A stretch of 64,000 nt of DNA from Lachnospiraceae bacterium (GCA_024690205.1 JAILCX010000020.1:1-64000); one strand, 5' to 3'. Shown: positions 8,101 through 17,152, numbered from the stretch's first letter. A program made the numbers and translations. The notes: generated from the sequence alone by a model not told the origin.

Positions 8101-9589
8101 AAACATAAGATCGGCCGGAAAGAATCTTCTCGGACTCATCAATTCTATTCTTGATTTTTCTAAGATCGAGGAAGGAAAGATGGAGATCGTTCCCGTTAAA
8201 TATGATTCGGCAACAATGATCGGGAATATTATTAACTCCATTTCGAAAAGAGCATCCGATAAAGGACTTACATTCGAAGCACATGTTGATAAAGATCTTC
8301 CGAGCGTATTGTTCGGTGATGATATGAGAGTGACGCAGGTCGTTGTAAACCTCCTTACCAATGCCGTTAAATATACACGTGAAGGAAGAGTCGATCTTTA
8401 TATCAAAGGGTCCGTGATCGATGAAGAAACCCTGAGTTTAAGAATGAGTGTCCACGATACCGGTATCGGTATAAAAGATGAGGATAAAGAAAGGCTGTTT
8501 GAATCGTTTACGCGCCTGGATGAAACCAGAAACCGTAACATTGAAGGTACCGGTCTTGGAATGGCCATCGTAAACAAGCTTCTTGAAATGATGGGATCAT
8601 CGCTTGAGGTTCAAAGTGTTTATGGGCAGGGGTCTGATTTCTCTTTTGAAATCAAACAAAAGATCGTTGACGCATCACCTATCGGAGACTATGAAGCCAA
8701 GGTCAAGGCTGCCATGGAAAGAGAAGATGAGAACAGATATATCTATGCTCCCGAAGCAAGATTGCTTGTCGTTGATGATAATGAAATGAACCTTATGGTC
8801 ATTGAAAATCTCCTTAAACTTAACGGGATCAAGCCGGATATTGCTCTTTCGGGCCGGGAAGCTCTTGAAAAGATGGCTGACAATATATATGATGTTATAA
8901 TGCTCGATCATATGATGCCTCAGATGGATGGTGTGGAGACCCTTCATATGGCACGCGATAGACGTCTGATAAAAGACGGATGTGCGGTTATAGCTCTTAC
9001 TGCGAATGCTGTTGTCGGCGCAAGGGAATCATATCTTGAAGAGGGGTTTGACGATTATCTTTCAAAACCGGTCGAGATACCGGTCATGGAAGGAATGCTT
9101 GGCAAGTATCTTCCTCCCGAAAAGGTTTCATATAAGACAAAGAATGCAGGTGCATCCGCAGCAACCAAGACTGCTTCTTTTGAAGGAGTTCCGCTTGTTG
9201 GAAGCATTGATACAGCCTCAGGATTGAATTTCTGTGCCGGAGATGAAGAGTTCTATCATAAAATGCTACGGGAATACATCGGCACTCATGAAGTGAGGAT
9301 AGCAGAGCTTGAAGAAGCGCTTGCATCAAAAGACATGGAAACCTATGCGATAAAAGTCCATGCTTTAAAGAGTGTTTCAAAGACGATCGGAGCAAAGGGT
9401 GCCTTTGAGGCATCTGCAGAGCTTGAAAAAGCGGCTAAAGAAGGCGACTTTGAATTCGTAAGTGCCGGACATGATCGTCTTATAGATATAGTTAAAAAAG
9501 TAATTGTTTCCATAAATGATCTTGGTATAACGGAAGCCGAGGTTCCTCCTGATGAGGAGATCTTCGAGTTTATGCCCGAAAACAAATAA
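5141..9589 (+). CDS. Hybrid sensor histidine kinase with tandem dCache sensors, receiver and HPt domains
   Basis: A 1482-residue membrane protein. Order: about seven membrane helices (1-225); helix (243-264); extracytoplasmic dCache-like sensor 1 (about 265-505); helix (512-534); a degenerate phosphoacceptor-like segment (545-610); helix (634-652); dCache-like sensor 2 (655-885); helix (897-917); HisKA with phosphorylatable H957 in M-S-H-E-I-R-T-P; ATPase with N1074, D-T-G-I-G (1106-1110) and G-T-G-L-G (1136-1140); receiver with D1212-D1213, D1256 and K1309; HPt with H1407. Both sensors keep R-x-W-Y and P-Y-x-D-x-x-T-G motifs typical of amino-acid- or amine-binding dCache domains. At 550-565 the sequence reads L-S-E-D-L-R-N-P-L-N, so the histidine is glutamate there. 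It lies 19 bases before potA and may share its transcript. The output response regulator is not in the window. Confidence 0.92.
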   Translation: MNEIVLEISALGVALFCLIDCLRNRPWLYMPAPKGWLNKLKDQHFVYLSLLITLIISAMTSTLEVGMEEHFAYKSAFMLMLFNEIYFIVHTALSFLFTLYVISITGAFKNKGKITFIIFLIPLVISEIIALTNPFTGFLFYIDENLKYQRGPLMLLNYIIAGFYVLYGIFMLIIKRKFISKIDRTATFILMFIAVLGIVIQGAFAINVELFFESIGFLGFMLFLEKGHGSGRSLKSEKMSKSFIIVIALVFLMVIAMNISLIYQTGTNQTGRIGEIQINNLRGELQQTISDSESYLLRFSLGLDQLINENAGVEEYEEYIINRNEYYKDLTSGACIGAYAASKDWTIIPEFTDMPEDYHAVERIWYYGAVQTPGEIYISEPYIDANTGLLCYTFSNLLSDGKTVVAMDYSLGTVQDIVVRMAAGADQTAMIVTDNGIVVGCSETGKQGEEISKVMPEYLGVFQRVKASSEHRSFKIDIEGKENIIFSSETNNGWKLILIVDYSAFNSSILNHIVLLGAIDLLMVAVIIVFYMVSVNNQEKAEQTLASTEGFISSLSEDLRNPLNEIIRISDTYKRETSDDALKNIGVAGNLLKEKMDNLFSYSNILKANADEEKYSKKKSSKTLSTSSKVVRNGITVILIAALVVGLAMCLRTTTRLGNSSISHMADKYADEVNLWMNQKQTILNMFADVIAADPSVLDDYDSGVKWLDDITQNYPEITFAYMANPYNKDHQIIMNNGWVPEPDYRVEERQWYKDTERSADGFSISAPYFDAQTGLYCITFSKIVYDSNGQFLGIFAIDCLLDKLIDVLDDSYIGVSYAFMVDQNGTIINHPYKQYEISETGNTNIEDTEYSDLYHKGHIFWMRDYDKRLVTSVCKMTSLSGFSVIVVQNWGSIYAGVLIISSIFLIMITISIVAITSMMNRFIGWQEDANKKLVLAADKAVSAEKAKSRFLAQMSHEIRTPINTVLGMNEMILRESKDESIRDYAGNIRSAGKNLLGLINSILDFSKIEEGKMEIVPVKYDSATMIGNIINSISKRASDKGLTFEAHVDKDLPSVLFGDDMRVTQVVVNLLTNAVKYTREGRVDLYIKGSVIDEETLSLRMSVHDTGIGIKDEDKERLFESFTRLDETRNRNIEGTGLGMAIVNKLLEMMGSSLEVQSVYGQGSDFSFEIKQKIVDASPIGDYEAKVKAAMEREDENRYIYAPEARLLVVDDNEMNLMVIENLLKLNGIKPDIALSGREALEKMADNIYDVIMLDHMMPQMDGVETLHMARDRRLIKDGCAVIALTANAVVGARESYLEEGFDDYLSKPVEIPVMEGMLGKYLPPEKVSYKTKNAGASAATKTASFEGVPLVGSIDTASGLNFCAGDEEFYHKMLREYIGTHEVRIAELEEALASKDMETYAIKVHALKSVSKTIGAKGAFEASAELEKAAKEGDFEFVSAGHDRLIDIVKKVIVSINDLGITEAEVPPDEEIFEFMPENK

Positions 9590-9608
9590 ACGCGAAAGAG
9601 GATAAAGG

Positions 9609-10682
9609 ATGAACAAAATACTCATAGATCTGCAGCATATCAGCAAATCTTATGACGGACAGCTTATATTGGATGACCTTTCCCTTTATATCAGGGAGAA
9701 TGAGTTCCTGACTTTACTTGGACCTTCGGGTTGCGGTAAAACAACGACATTAAGAATACTCGGAGGTTTTGAGACTCCGGAACAGGGTAAAGTTATGTTT
9801 GAAGGTGAAGATATAACCAAAGTTCCGCCCTATAAAAGACAGGTTAATACCGTCTTTCAGAAGTATGCTCTTTTTCCTCACATGAACATCAAGGAGAACA
9901 TAGCGTTCGGATTAAAAATCAAAGGCAAGACACAGAATTATATAGACGACAAGATAAAATATTCTCTTAAACTTGTTAATCTTGACGGATATGAAAACAG
10001 GATGCCCGATTCGTTATCGGGCGGACAGCAGCAGCGTATCGCAATTGCGCGTGCCATAGTTAATGAGCCCAAAGTTCTTTTACTCGATGAGCCTTTGGGA
10101 GCGCTTGACCTTAAACTCCGTCAGGACATGCAATACGAACTTATTAGGTTGAAAAAGGAACTTGGTATTACTTTCGTTTACGTTACACACGATCAGGAAG
10201 AAGCTCTTACCATGTCGGATACCATTGTTGTAATGAACCAGGGATATATCCAGCAGGTCGGACCTCCGGAAAAGATCTACAATGAACCGGAGAATGCTTT
10301 TGTTGCAGACTTTATCGGAGACAGTAATATCATCCGTTCCACGATGGTAAGGGATGAACTTGTTAACATACTCGGAGTTGAGTTTAAGTGCGTGGACGTA
10401 GGCTTTGGTACAAATAAGCCGGTTGACGTTGTTATAAGACCCGAAGATGTCATTTTAAAAGAAGATGAGAGCGGAAAGATGAAGGGCGTAGTCTCGCACC
10501 TTATTTTCAAGGGCGTTCACTATGAGATGGAAGTCCAGGCCAACGGATTTGAATGGCTCGTTCATTCAACCAAGTGTTTCCCGGTTGGAACCGTTGTTTC
10601 GATAGATGTTGATCCTTTTAACATCCAGATAATGAACAAACCCGAATTCGAAGATGAGGAGGCTCTGAAGATCGATGGATAA
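9609..10682 (+). CDS. potA: Spermidine/putrescine ABC transporter, ATP-binding subunit
   Basis: A 357-residue cytoplasmic ATPase that drives polyamine uptake with PotB, PotC and PotD. It has Walker [10 protein letters not shown] near residue 38, the signature L-S-G-G-Q-Q-Q-R near 136, Walker [12 protein letters not shown], and a C-terminal TOBE-like domain (from about 275). The length fits PotA. It is the first of four transporter genes with overlaps or gaps of only a few bases (8-base overlap with potB). It follows the sensor kinase by 19 bases, with a GAGG site in between. Polyamine specificity is inferred from the full potABCD set, and a related amine or amino acid cannot be excluded. Confidence 0.93.
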   Translation: MNKILIDLQHISKSYDGQLILDDLSLYIRENEFLTLLGPSGCGKTTTLRILGGFETPEQGKVMFEGEDITKVPPYKRQVNTVFQKYALFPHMNIKENIAFGLKIKGKTQNYIDDKIKYSLKLVNLDGYENRMPDSLSGGQQQRIAIARAIVNEPKVLLLDEPLGALDLKLRQDMQYELIRLKKELGITFVYVTHDQEEALTMSDTIVVMNQGYIQQVGPPEKIYNEPENAFVADFIGDSNIIRSTMVRDELVNILGVEFKCVDVGFGTNKPVDVVIRPEDVILKEDESGKMKGVVSHLIFKGVHYEMEVQANGFEWLVHSTKCFPVGTVVSIDVDPFNIQIMNKPEFEDEEALKIDG

Positions 10683-11502
10683 CCATAAGCGTAATCTTAA
10701 GATCCTGGGCTCGCCTTATTATCTTTGGTCGGCCTTTTTTATCATCATTCCGCTGGCAATGGTGTTTTATTATGGCCTCACGGACAGGAGCGGCGCATTC
10801 ACCCTTGCTAATATTGCATCGATCATACAGACCGAGCATATCAAGGGCCTTTTTCTGGCACTTGAACTTTCTTTCATTTCAACCGTGATATGCATCCTTC
10901 TTGCTTATCCGCTTGCCATGATACTAAGTGCACGTAAAGTTTCTTCAAAGAGCTTTATCGTGCTTATCTTTATACTGCCCATGTGGATGAACTTCCTTTT
11001 ACGTACCATGGCATGGCAGACTCTGCTTGAAAAGACCGGTGTCATAAATTCGGTCCTTTCTTTCCTTGGATTACCTGTATTAAAGATAATAAACACACCT
11101 TCAGCTATCATTTTGGGTATGGTTTATAATTTCCTGCCTTTTATGGTCCTTCCCCTGTATAACTGTATTTCAAAGATCGACGAGAATGTGATAAATGCGG
11201 CAAGAGATCTGGGAGCAAATTCGCTCAAGGTTTTTACAAGAATAATCCTTCCTCTTTCGATACCCGGAATCATAAGCGGTATAACGATGGTATTTATTCC
11301 CGCACTTACTACTTTCGTTATCTCAAAACTGCTCGGCGGATCAAAGATACTGCTCATAGGTAATATCATCGAAGAGGAGTTCACACAGGCAAGTAACTGG
11401 AACCTGGGTTCCGGACTTTCGATCGTGCTGATGATCTTTATCATAGTCAGCATGGTCATCACCGAAATATTTGATAAGGGAGGTGAATCTAACTTCTTAT
11501 GA
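10675..11502 (+). CDS. potB: Spermidine/putrescine ABC transporter permease
   Basis: A 275-residue inner-membrane permease with about six helices. It carries the permease coupling motif that contacts the ATPase, reading A-A-R-D-L-G-A-N-S ... I-I-L-P-L-S-I-P-G (about 182-203). It overlaps potA by 8 bases and potC by 4, so translation is coupled. Together with PotC it forms the transmembrane channel. Confidence 0.92.
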   Translation: MDNHKRNLKILGSPYYLWSAFFIIIPLAMVFYYGLTDRSGAFTLANIASIIQTEHIKGLFLALELSFISTVICILLAYPLAMILSARKVSSKSFIVLIFILPMWMNFLLRTMAWQTLLEKTGVINSVLSFLGLPVLKIINTPSAIILGMVYNFLPFMVLPLYNCISKIDENVINAARDLGANSLKVFTRIILPLSIPGIISGITMVFIPALTTFVISKLLGGSKILLIGNIIEEEFTQASNWNLGSGLSIVLMIFIIVSMVITEIFDKGGESNFL

Positions 11503-12314
11503 TCAAAAAGATTTGTAGAAACATTTACCTCATACTTATATTCGTATTTTTGTATGCTCCGATAGTTACGCTCGTTGTGCTTAGCTTCAATAAGAGTAAG
11601 ACAAGGGCAAAGTGGGGCGGCTTTACGCTTAAATGGTACGGTTCGCTCTTTACGAACGAAGCCATTATGGGAGCACTTATGAACACGCTCCTTATAGCGC
11701 TTGTTGCTTCAGTCGTATCTACGCTTATAGGAACGATCGCATGTATTTCCATAATGAACCTTAATAAAAAGATGCGATCTGTCGTTATGGGAGTTACAAA
11801 TATTCCGATGCTTAATGCCGAGATAGTAACAGGTATATCTTTGATGCTTCTTTTCATAAGCTTTAACTTTAAATTCGGGCTCGGTACGATACTCCTTTCG
11901 CATATAACTTTCTGTATACCGTATGTGATCCTAAGCGTTATGCCGAGGATGCAGCAGTTAAATCCCTATGCCTATGAAGCAGCTTTGGATCTCGGCGCGG
12001 GTCCCGTATACGGATTCTTTAAAGTTATCCTTCCCGAGATCATGCCCGGTATAGCATCAGGCTTTCTTATGGCATTTACGATGAGCTTAGATGATTTCAT
12101 CATCACGCACTTCACCAAAGGAGCGGGTGTCGATACGCTTTCGACCAAGATATACACGGAAGTCAAAAAAGGTATCAAACCCGAAATGTATGCACTTTCC
12201 ACTATCATTTTTGTTACTGTTTTGATATTATTGCTTTTGGTGAATTACAAGCCGCTTGAAAAAAGACAAAAGACTGACAAAGAGGTTAAAGAAGCAGTCA
12301 AAGTCGGAGGATGA
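11499..12314 (+). CDS. potC: Spermidine/putrescine ABC transporter permease
   Basis: A 271-residue second permease of the polyamine importer, with about six helices. Its coupling motif A-A-L-D-L-G-A-G-P ... V-I-L-P-E-I-M-P-G is at about 163-187. It starts at an ATGA overlap with potB and ends 3 bases before potD. The C-terminus is a short basic cytoplasmic tail. Confidence 0.92.
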   Translation: MIKKICRNIYLILIFVFLYAPIVTLVVLSFNKSKTRAKWGGFTLKWYGSLFTNEAIMGALMNTLLIALVASVVSTLIGTIACISIMNLNKKMRSVVMGVTNIPMLNAEIVTGISLMLLFISFNFKFGLGTILLSHITFCIPYVILSVMPRMQQLNPYAYEAALDLGAGPVYGFFKVILPEIMPGIASGFLMAFTMSLDDFIITHFTKGAGVDTLSTKIYTEVKKGIKPEMYALSTIIFVTVLILLLLVNYKPLEKRQKTDKEVKEAVKVGG

Positions 12315-12317
12315 GTT

Positions 12318-13373
12318 ATGAAAAAGAACCATGTGATCGTTATGCTGCTTGCAGTGATGGTGCTTGCGCTTACTTCGTGTAAAGGCGGAAGTGCAAAGAA
12401 CGGAGAAGTCGTTGTTTATAACTGGGGTGAATACATTGATCCCGAGACGATAACGATGTTCGAAAATGAAACCGGCATCAAGGTAGTATATGACGAGTTT
12501 GAAACAAATGAGACCATGTATCCCAAAGTTGAAGCAGGTGCTACCGTTTACGATGTTATCTGCCCTTCGGATTACACGATCCAGAAGATGATCGATAACG
12601 ATCTTTTGCAGGAGATAAACTTTGATAATATTCCGAATGCCAAGAATATCGGTGCACAGTATTATGAAAAGTCTACTGAGTTCGATCCGGGCAACAAGTA
12701 TTCGATACCTTACTGCTGGGGTACCGTAGGTATCCTATATAACAAGACCATGGTAGATGAGCCCATAGACAGCTGGACAGTACTTTGGGATCCAAAATAT
12801 AAGGATAATATCCTTATGCAGGATTCTGTAAGAGACGCTTTTATGGTTGCCTTAAAGACCAAGGGATATTCAATGAATACAACCGATCTTGATGAGCTTA
12901 CCGAGGCAAAGAATTACCTTATGGAGCAAAAGCCCCTTGTACAGGCCTATGTCATTGACCAGGTAAGAGACAAGATGATAGGTGATGAAGCCGCTATAGG
13001 AGTTATCTATTCAGGTGAAGCCATCTATACACAAAGAGAAAACGAAAATCTTGAGTATGTGATCCCCAAGGAAGGCACTAATGTATGGATCGATTCATGG
13101 GTAATCCCCAAGAATGCCAGGAATGTGGAAAATGCCGAAAAGTTCATCGACTTTATGTGCCGTGAGGATATAGCACTTCTTAACTTTGAATATATAACAT
13201 ATTCAACGCCAAATGATGCTGCAAGAGATCTTATTGAAGATGAGGACATCAGAAACTCAAAGATCGCATTCCCCGATCTTTCACAGTATCAGAATCTTGA
13301 AACATATAAATATCTTGGTCAGGAAGGCGATGAGTTGTATAATGAATTATGGAAAGAGGTTAAGTCTGACTGA
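12318..13373 (+). CDS. potD: Spermidine/putrescine-binding lipoprotein
   Basis: A 351-residue solute-binding protein. The signal peptide ends in L-T-S-C (cysteine near residue 21), so it is lipid-anchored on the outer face of the membrane, as expected for a Gram-positive. The mature protein starts with V-V-Y-N-W-G-E-Y-I-D-P, a hallmark of the PotD/PotF family, and contains a W-G-T-V-G-I-L-Y-N segment. GGAGG is 7 bases before the ATG. It delivers polyamine to PotBC. Confidence 0.93.
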   Translation: MKKNHVIVMLLAVMVLALTSCKGGSAKNGEVVVYNWGEYIDPETITMFENETGIKVVYDEFETNETMYPKVEAGATVYDVICPSDYTIQKMIDNDLLQEINFDNIPNAKNIGAQYYEKSTEFDPGNKYSIPYCWGTVGILYNKTMVDEPIDSWTVLWDPKYKDNILMQDSVRDAFMVALKTKGYSMNTTDLDELTEAKNYLMEQKPLVQAYVIDQVRDKMIGDEAAIGVIYSGEAIYTQRENENLEYVIPKEGTNVWIDSWVIPKNARNVENAEKFIDFMCREDIALLNFEYITYSTPNDAARDLIEDEDIRNSKIAFPDLSQYQNLETYKYLGQEGDELYNELWKEVKSD

Positions 13374-13407
13374 TAAATGATGTTCTGACATCATATGGAG
13401 AGACGTG

Positions 13408-14478
13408 ATGGCTAAGGATAAGTATGTTGCATACGTATCGTCCTATACTTCAGGAAACAATGCAAAGCTCGGAATATCCGTGTTCGATGTTGATATTGAA
13501 GCAGGACGAATGAACAAAAAGGAACAGGTTGAGATCACCAATTCCTCATACATAACCATTTCACATGATCAAAAGCATCTTTATTCGATAACCGATTTCG
13601 GCGTCGAGTCTTATGATATCTGCCCGGACGGATCACTCAAGGTGCTTAACAATGCATCGATTAACGGTATGAGAGGATGTTATCTTTCAACGGATTACGA
13701 TGATAAATTCCTTTTTGTTGCCGGATATCATGATGCCAAGCTTACGGTCTTAAAGCTTGAAAAGGACGGATCTGTCGGAGAGATCACTGATGAGATCTAT
13801 CACAAGGGACTCGGTTCCATTGCCGAAAGAAACTTCAGACCTCACTTAAACTGCGTTAAGATGACAAGAGATAATAAATTTTTGCTTGCAGCAGATCTTG
13901 GCATGGATCATATCGTGGTTTACAGAGTCAATCATATAACGGGAAAATTAAGCCAGCTTGATATCATTCACTCAGAGCAGGAATCTGCACCCAGACACCT
14001 TAAGTTCAGTGCGGATGGCAAATACCTTTACATCGTACATGAATTAAAAAGCTACATTGATGTATACGAATACTCTGTAGATAAAAACGATATTCCTTCT
14101 TTTGAGAAGATACAGAATATCTCTACTTTAAACGATTATCATGCATCGGTAACTTCAGCATCCGCCCTTAACTGGTCGGTAGATTTTAACTACATATTAA
14201 GTTCAAATGCCGGTGATAATTCCGTTGTTGTATTTTCCGTAGACAAAACAACCGGACTTCTCACCAAAGTGCTTTGCCTTCCTGTGTCGGGAGACTATCC
14301 TAAGGATGTTGCGCTTTTCCCTGACAATAAACATCTTGTGTCACTTAATCATGAATCAAACACTATGACACTTTTCAACGTTGACATGGAAAAGGGAACC
14401 ATTGTAATGAACGGACCTGAGATACAGGTTGACCGTCCGAACTGCATCATTTTCCATAAACTTAAAAACACCAAGTGA
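13408..14478 (+). CDS. Beta-propeller lactonase family protein (6-phosphogluconolactonase-like)
   Basis: A 356-residue protein of the seven-bladed propeller lactonase family (Pgl type), which hydrolyses 6-phosphogluconolactone in some bacteria. Repeated blades are visible, for example G-K-Y-L-Y-I-V-H-E, followed by N-S-V-V-V-F-S-V-D and D-N-K-H-L-V-S-L-N-H-E. A GTG one codon upstream (13405) is also possible, but GGAG at 13397-13400 is best spaced for the ATG at 13408. No signal peptide is present. It lies 34 bases after potD and may be read through from that operon. Substrate is uncertain, because many family members have other or unknown roles. Confidence 0.8.
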   Translation: MAKDKYVAYVSSYTSGNNAKLGISVFDVDIEAGRMNKKEQVEITNSSYITISHDQKHLYSITDFGVESYDICPDGSLKVLNNASINGMRGCYLSTDYDDKFLFVAGYHDAKLTVLKLEKDGSVGEITDEIYHKGLGSIAERNFRPHLNCVKMTRDNKFLLAADLGMDHIVVYRVNHITGKLSQLDIIHSEQESAPRHLKFSADGKYLYIVHELKSYIDVYEYSVDKNDIPSFEKIQNISTLNDYHASVTSASALNWSVDFNYILSSNAGDNSVVVFSVDKTTGLLTKVLCLPVSGDYPKDVALFPDNKHLVSLNHESNTMTLFNVDMEKGTIVMNGPEIQVDRPNCIIFHKLKNTK

Positions 14479-14484
14479 TAAGAT

Positions 14485-15531
14485 ATGCATAAGAAACTAC
14501 ATGAAAAGATAAGAGATCATTTCATAAACCTGGGGAAAAAGTACAAAATACTTTTACCAGTTGCCGTTATCGGCCTTTTCATTACGTTACTCTTCACCAA
14601 GATGTTTCATTATATCGCGAGTGCTTCAAAGAGATTTGCCTGCGCGGCATTCGTTATCTGCTGCTTCTTTATCGGAAGCAGTTTTGCTTTTCCCATCTTT
14701 AATCCAGATAACGGATTTGTAACGGACGGAAGCGAAGAGACCATGATAGCTGCCGCAAATGATTCAAATCTTAACTTCGCTCCGGAAGATGAGATCGAAT
14801 CTGCCGCTGCCGAAGAGACCGATACGGAAAACGTTGCCATTAAAGACGAATCGGGAGTTCTTTTGGATGAAGATCTTGTCTATCTTGATGACATGTTGAA
14901 GGATCTTCCCGAATCAGAGGAAGAAGAGCCCAAACCCGTTGAGACTGCGGCTCCGACCTTTGATCCTTTTGACTGGAGACTTACACTCATAAATAAACAG
15001 CACCCCATCCCGGATGGATATGAATTCGTTCTGGGTGACCTTTCAGGAAGCATGAAATGTGATGAAAGGATAATCAATGATCTTCTTACCATGGTTAAGG
15101 CTGCTATGGATGACGGTGTTAAACTTGTCATATGTTCACCGTACAGGGACCTTGAAAGACAGGAGATGCTCTTTAACAGAAAGATAGATGCATATATGAA
15201 AAAAGGATATTCATATATGGATGCATATAAATTATCTTCACAGGCTGTCACCATTCCGGGTTCATCGGAGCATCAGGTGGGTCTTGCTATCGATATTGTT
15301 ACGGATTATTATACTTATCTTGATGACGGCTTTGCTGACACGGATGCCGGTAAGTGGCTGGCCGAGCATTGCGATGAATACGGTTTTATACTTCGTTATC
15401 CCAAAGATAAGGAATATATAACAGGTATAGAGTTTGAGCCCTGGCATTTCAGGTATGTCGGAAAACAGGCTGCAAAACTTATCATGGACAGCGGAATATG
15501 TCTTGAAGAATTCTGGGAGAAATATCTGTAG
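14485..15531 (+). CDS. Membrane-anchored D-alanyl-D-alanine carboxypeptidase, VanY family
   Basis: A 348-residue protein. Residues 1-30 are basic and hydrophobic, and a membrane helix lies at about 48-68. A Glu/Asp-rich linker (about 80-155) is followed by a VanY-type zinc peptidase domain (165-345). The metal site is visible: S-x-H-x-x-G-x-A-x-D with H263 and D270, and E-P-W-H with E318 and H321. Family members remove the terminal D-Ala from peptidoglycan stem peptides outside the membrane. Its stop codon overlaps the tgt start by one base. It is probably a house-keeping wall enzyme and not a resistance gene, because no vanRSHAX-like neighbours are present. Confidence 0.87.
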   Translation: MHKKLHEKIRDHFINLGKKYKILLPVAVIGLFITLLFTKMFHYIASASKRFACAAFVICCFFIGSSFAFPIFNPDNGFVTDGSEETMIAAANDSNLNFAPEDEIESAAAEETDTENVAIKDESGVLLDEDLVYLDDMLKDLPESEEEEPKPVETAAPTFDPFDWRLTLINKQHPIPDGYEFVLGDLSGSMKCDERIINDLLTMVKAAMDDGVKLVICSPYRDLERQEMLFNRKIDAYMKKGYSYMDAYKLSSQAVTIPGSSEHQVGLAIDIVTDYYTYLDDGFADTDAGKWLAEHCDEYGFILRYPKDKEYITGIEFEPWHFRYVGKQAAKLIMDSGICLEEFWEKYL

Positions 15532-16667
15532 TGTTTAAGATAATCAAAAAAGAAGGAAATGCAAAAAGAGGAGAGTTCACAACTGTTCACGGGCGCATAC
15601 AAACGCCCGTTTTTATGAATGTCGGAACGGTTGCTGCAATAAAGGGCGCTGTATCATCTGTAGATCTTAAGGATATCAAGTGTCAGGTTGAACTTTGCAA
15701 CACATATCATCTTCACGTCCGTCCGGGTGATGAGATCGTAAAGGAGCTTGGCGGTGTCCGTAAGTTCATGCATTGGGACGGGCCGGTTCTTACCGATTCG
15801 GGCGGATTCCAGGTCTTTTCACTTGCGTCATTAAGAAAGATAAAAGAAGAGGGCGTATATTTTAACTCTCATGTAGACGGGCGCAAGATCTTCATGGGAC
15901 CTGAAGAGAGCATGAAGATCCAGTCGAATCTGGCTTCAACCATAGCAATGGCATTTGATGAATGTCCCTCGTCAAGGGCAGATCGGAAATATGTAAAGGA
16001 TTCCGTTGATCGTACTACAAGATGGCTTGAAAGATGCAAGGCCGAACTTACAAGATTAAACAGCCTGGAAAATACGATAAACAAAGAGCAGATGCTCTTT
16101 GGAATAAATCAGGGCGCTGTATTTGATGATATAAGGATAGAGCATGCAAAGCGTATATCGGAGCTTGATCTGCCCGGATATGCCATAGGAGGTCTTGCCG
16201 TAGGTGAGACTCACGATGAGATGTACAGGATAATTGATTGTACTGTTCCGAATCTTCCTTCAGACAAACCGGTATACCTCATGGGTGTCGGTACTCCTGC
16301 CAATATTTTGGAGGGTGTTTCAAGAGGAATAGATTTCTTTGACTGTGTTTATCCTTCAAGAAACGGACGTCACGGTCATCTTTACACCAAAAAAGGAAAG
16401 ATAAATCTCTTTAACGCCAGATACGAAAAGGATCTTTCACCTATTGAGGAAGAATGTAACTGTCCTGCCTGTCGCGATTTTTCAAGGGCATATATAAGAC
16501 ATCTTTTAAAGGCTAAAGAGATGCTGGGCATGAGACTTTGCGTGTTACATAACCTATATTTTTACAATAATATGATGGAAGAGATAAGAACTTCTATTGA
16601 AGAAGGAACCTTTGCCTCATACAAAGCAACCATGCTTGATTCGATGTCGGAAGGCGAAGAGTCTTAA
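15531..16667 (+). CDS. tgt: Queuine tRNA-ribosyltransferase
   Basis: A 378-residue enzyme that swaps guanine-34 for the queuine precursor preQ1 in tRNAs with GUN anticodons. D89 lies in T-D-S-G-G-F-Q-V-F-S-L. The nucleophile region reads F-D-C-V-Y-P-S-R-N-G-R-H-G, and the zinc site C-N-C-P-A-C plus a later histidine follow near residue 305-330. The start is a GTG in a TAGTG overlap with the previous gene, preceded by a GGGAG site. The P-S in place of the usual P-T is a minor variant. tgt followed by yajC is a common bacterial pairing. Confidence 0.95.
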   Translation: MFKIIKKEGNAKRGEFTTVHGRIQTPVFMNVGTVAAIKGAVSSVDLKDIKCQVELCNTYHLHVRPGDEIVKELGGVRKFMHWDGPVLTDSGGFQVFSLASLRKIKEEGVYFNSHVDGRKIFMGPEESMKIQSNLASTIAMAFDECPSSRADRKYVKDSVDRTTRWLERCKAELTRLNSLENTINKEQMLFGINQGAVFDDIRIEHAKRISELDLPGYAIGGLAVGETHDEMYRIIDCTVPNLPSDKPVYLMGVGTPANILEGVSRGIDFFDCVYPSRNGRHGHLYTKKGKINLFNARYEKDLSPIEEECNCPACRDFSRAYIRHLLKAKEMLGMRLCVLHNLYFYNNMMEEIRTSIEEGTFASYKATMLDSMSEGEES

Positions 16668-16681
16668 ATGTAATATAATCC

Positions 16682-16710
16682 TTGTAAATACGCTGTTTTT
16701 TGTGTAATAT
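16682..16710 (+). promoter_or_regulatory. Promoter of yajC
   Basis: TTGTAA (16682-16687) and TAATAT (16705-16710) are 17 bases apart, 47 bases before the yajC start. The gene may therefore be expressed separately from tgt. Confidence 0.5.
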
Positions 16711-16756
16711 ATAAAAGGTGCGTTTTTAAGAAAATTATTTACTGAAAGGAATAAAT

Positions 16757-17077
16757 ATGAACGGTATTTTACTTACATCTGAAGCTGCCGCTGCAGGCGG
16801 AGCAGGAACACTTCTCATGGTCCTTTGGATCGCCATTATAATCGGATTTATGTACTTTTTCATGATCCGGCCCCAAAAGAAGGAACAGAAAAAACTTCAG
16901 GAGATGATCTCATCAATGGAAGTAGGTGATTATGTTCTTACTACAAGCGGGTTTTACGGAAGTATCATAGACATTACCGAGGATACTGTAATAGTTGAAT
17001 TCGGAAACAATAAAAACTGCAGGATCCCCATGCAGAAGACCGCCATCTCTCAGATCGAGAAGGTTACTAAGGAATAA
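16757..17077 (+). CDS. yajC: Preprotein translocase subunit YajC
   Basis: A 106-residue small membrane protein that associates with SecDF. It has one membrane helix (about 19-40), then M-I-R-P-Q-K-K-E-Q-K-K, the basic motif that defines the family, and a small beta domain with V-G-D-Y-V-L-T-T-S-G-F-Y-G. AAAGGA lies upstream of the ATG. No secD or secF is in the window. Confidence 0.93.
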   Translation: MNGILLTSEAAAAGGAGTLLMVLWIAIIIGFMYFFMIRPQKKEQKKLQEMISSMEVGDYVLTTSGFYGSIIDITEDTVIVEFGNNKNCRIPMQKTAISQIEKVTKE

Positions 17078-17101
17078 AAAGCTTTTAATTTTGATTTTTT
17101 T

Positions 17102-17127
17102 TCGAGTAGGGATCGATCCCTACTCGA
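17102..17127. promoter_or_regulatory. 26-base perfect palindrome between yajC and leuB
   Basis: Each half is TCGAGTAGGGATC or its complement, meeting with no spacer. In RNA it gives about a 10-pair hairpin with a six-base loop, followed by only four U residues. It may be the yajC terminator, but a perfect spacerless palindrome upstream of a biosynthetic operon could equally be a dimeric protein's binding site. A run of eight T residues precedes it. Confidence 0.6.
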
Positions 17128-17152
17128 TTTTGAATGATTAAACTTTTATCAA

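Noticed and set aside
14485..15531. VanY-like enzyme as a vancomycin resistance gene
   Set aside because: No vanR, vanS, vanH or vanA-type ligase genes nearby; VanY-family carboxypeptidases are common wall enzymes.
17102..17127. Straightforward intrinsic terminator of yajC
   Set aside because: Not rejected outright, but not asserted: the T run after the hairpin is short (TTTT) and the perfect symmetry also fits an operator, so it is listed as regulatory.
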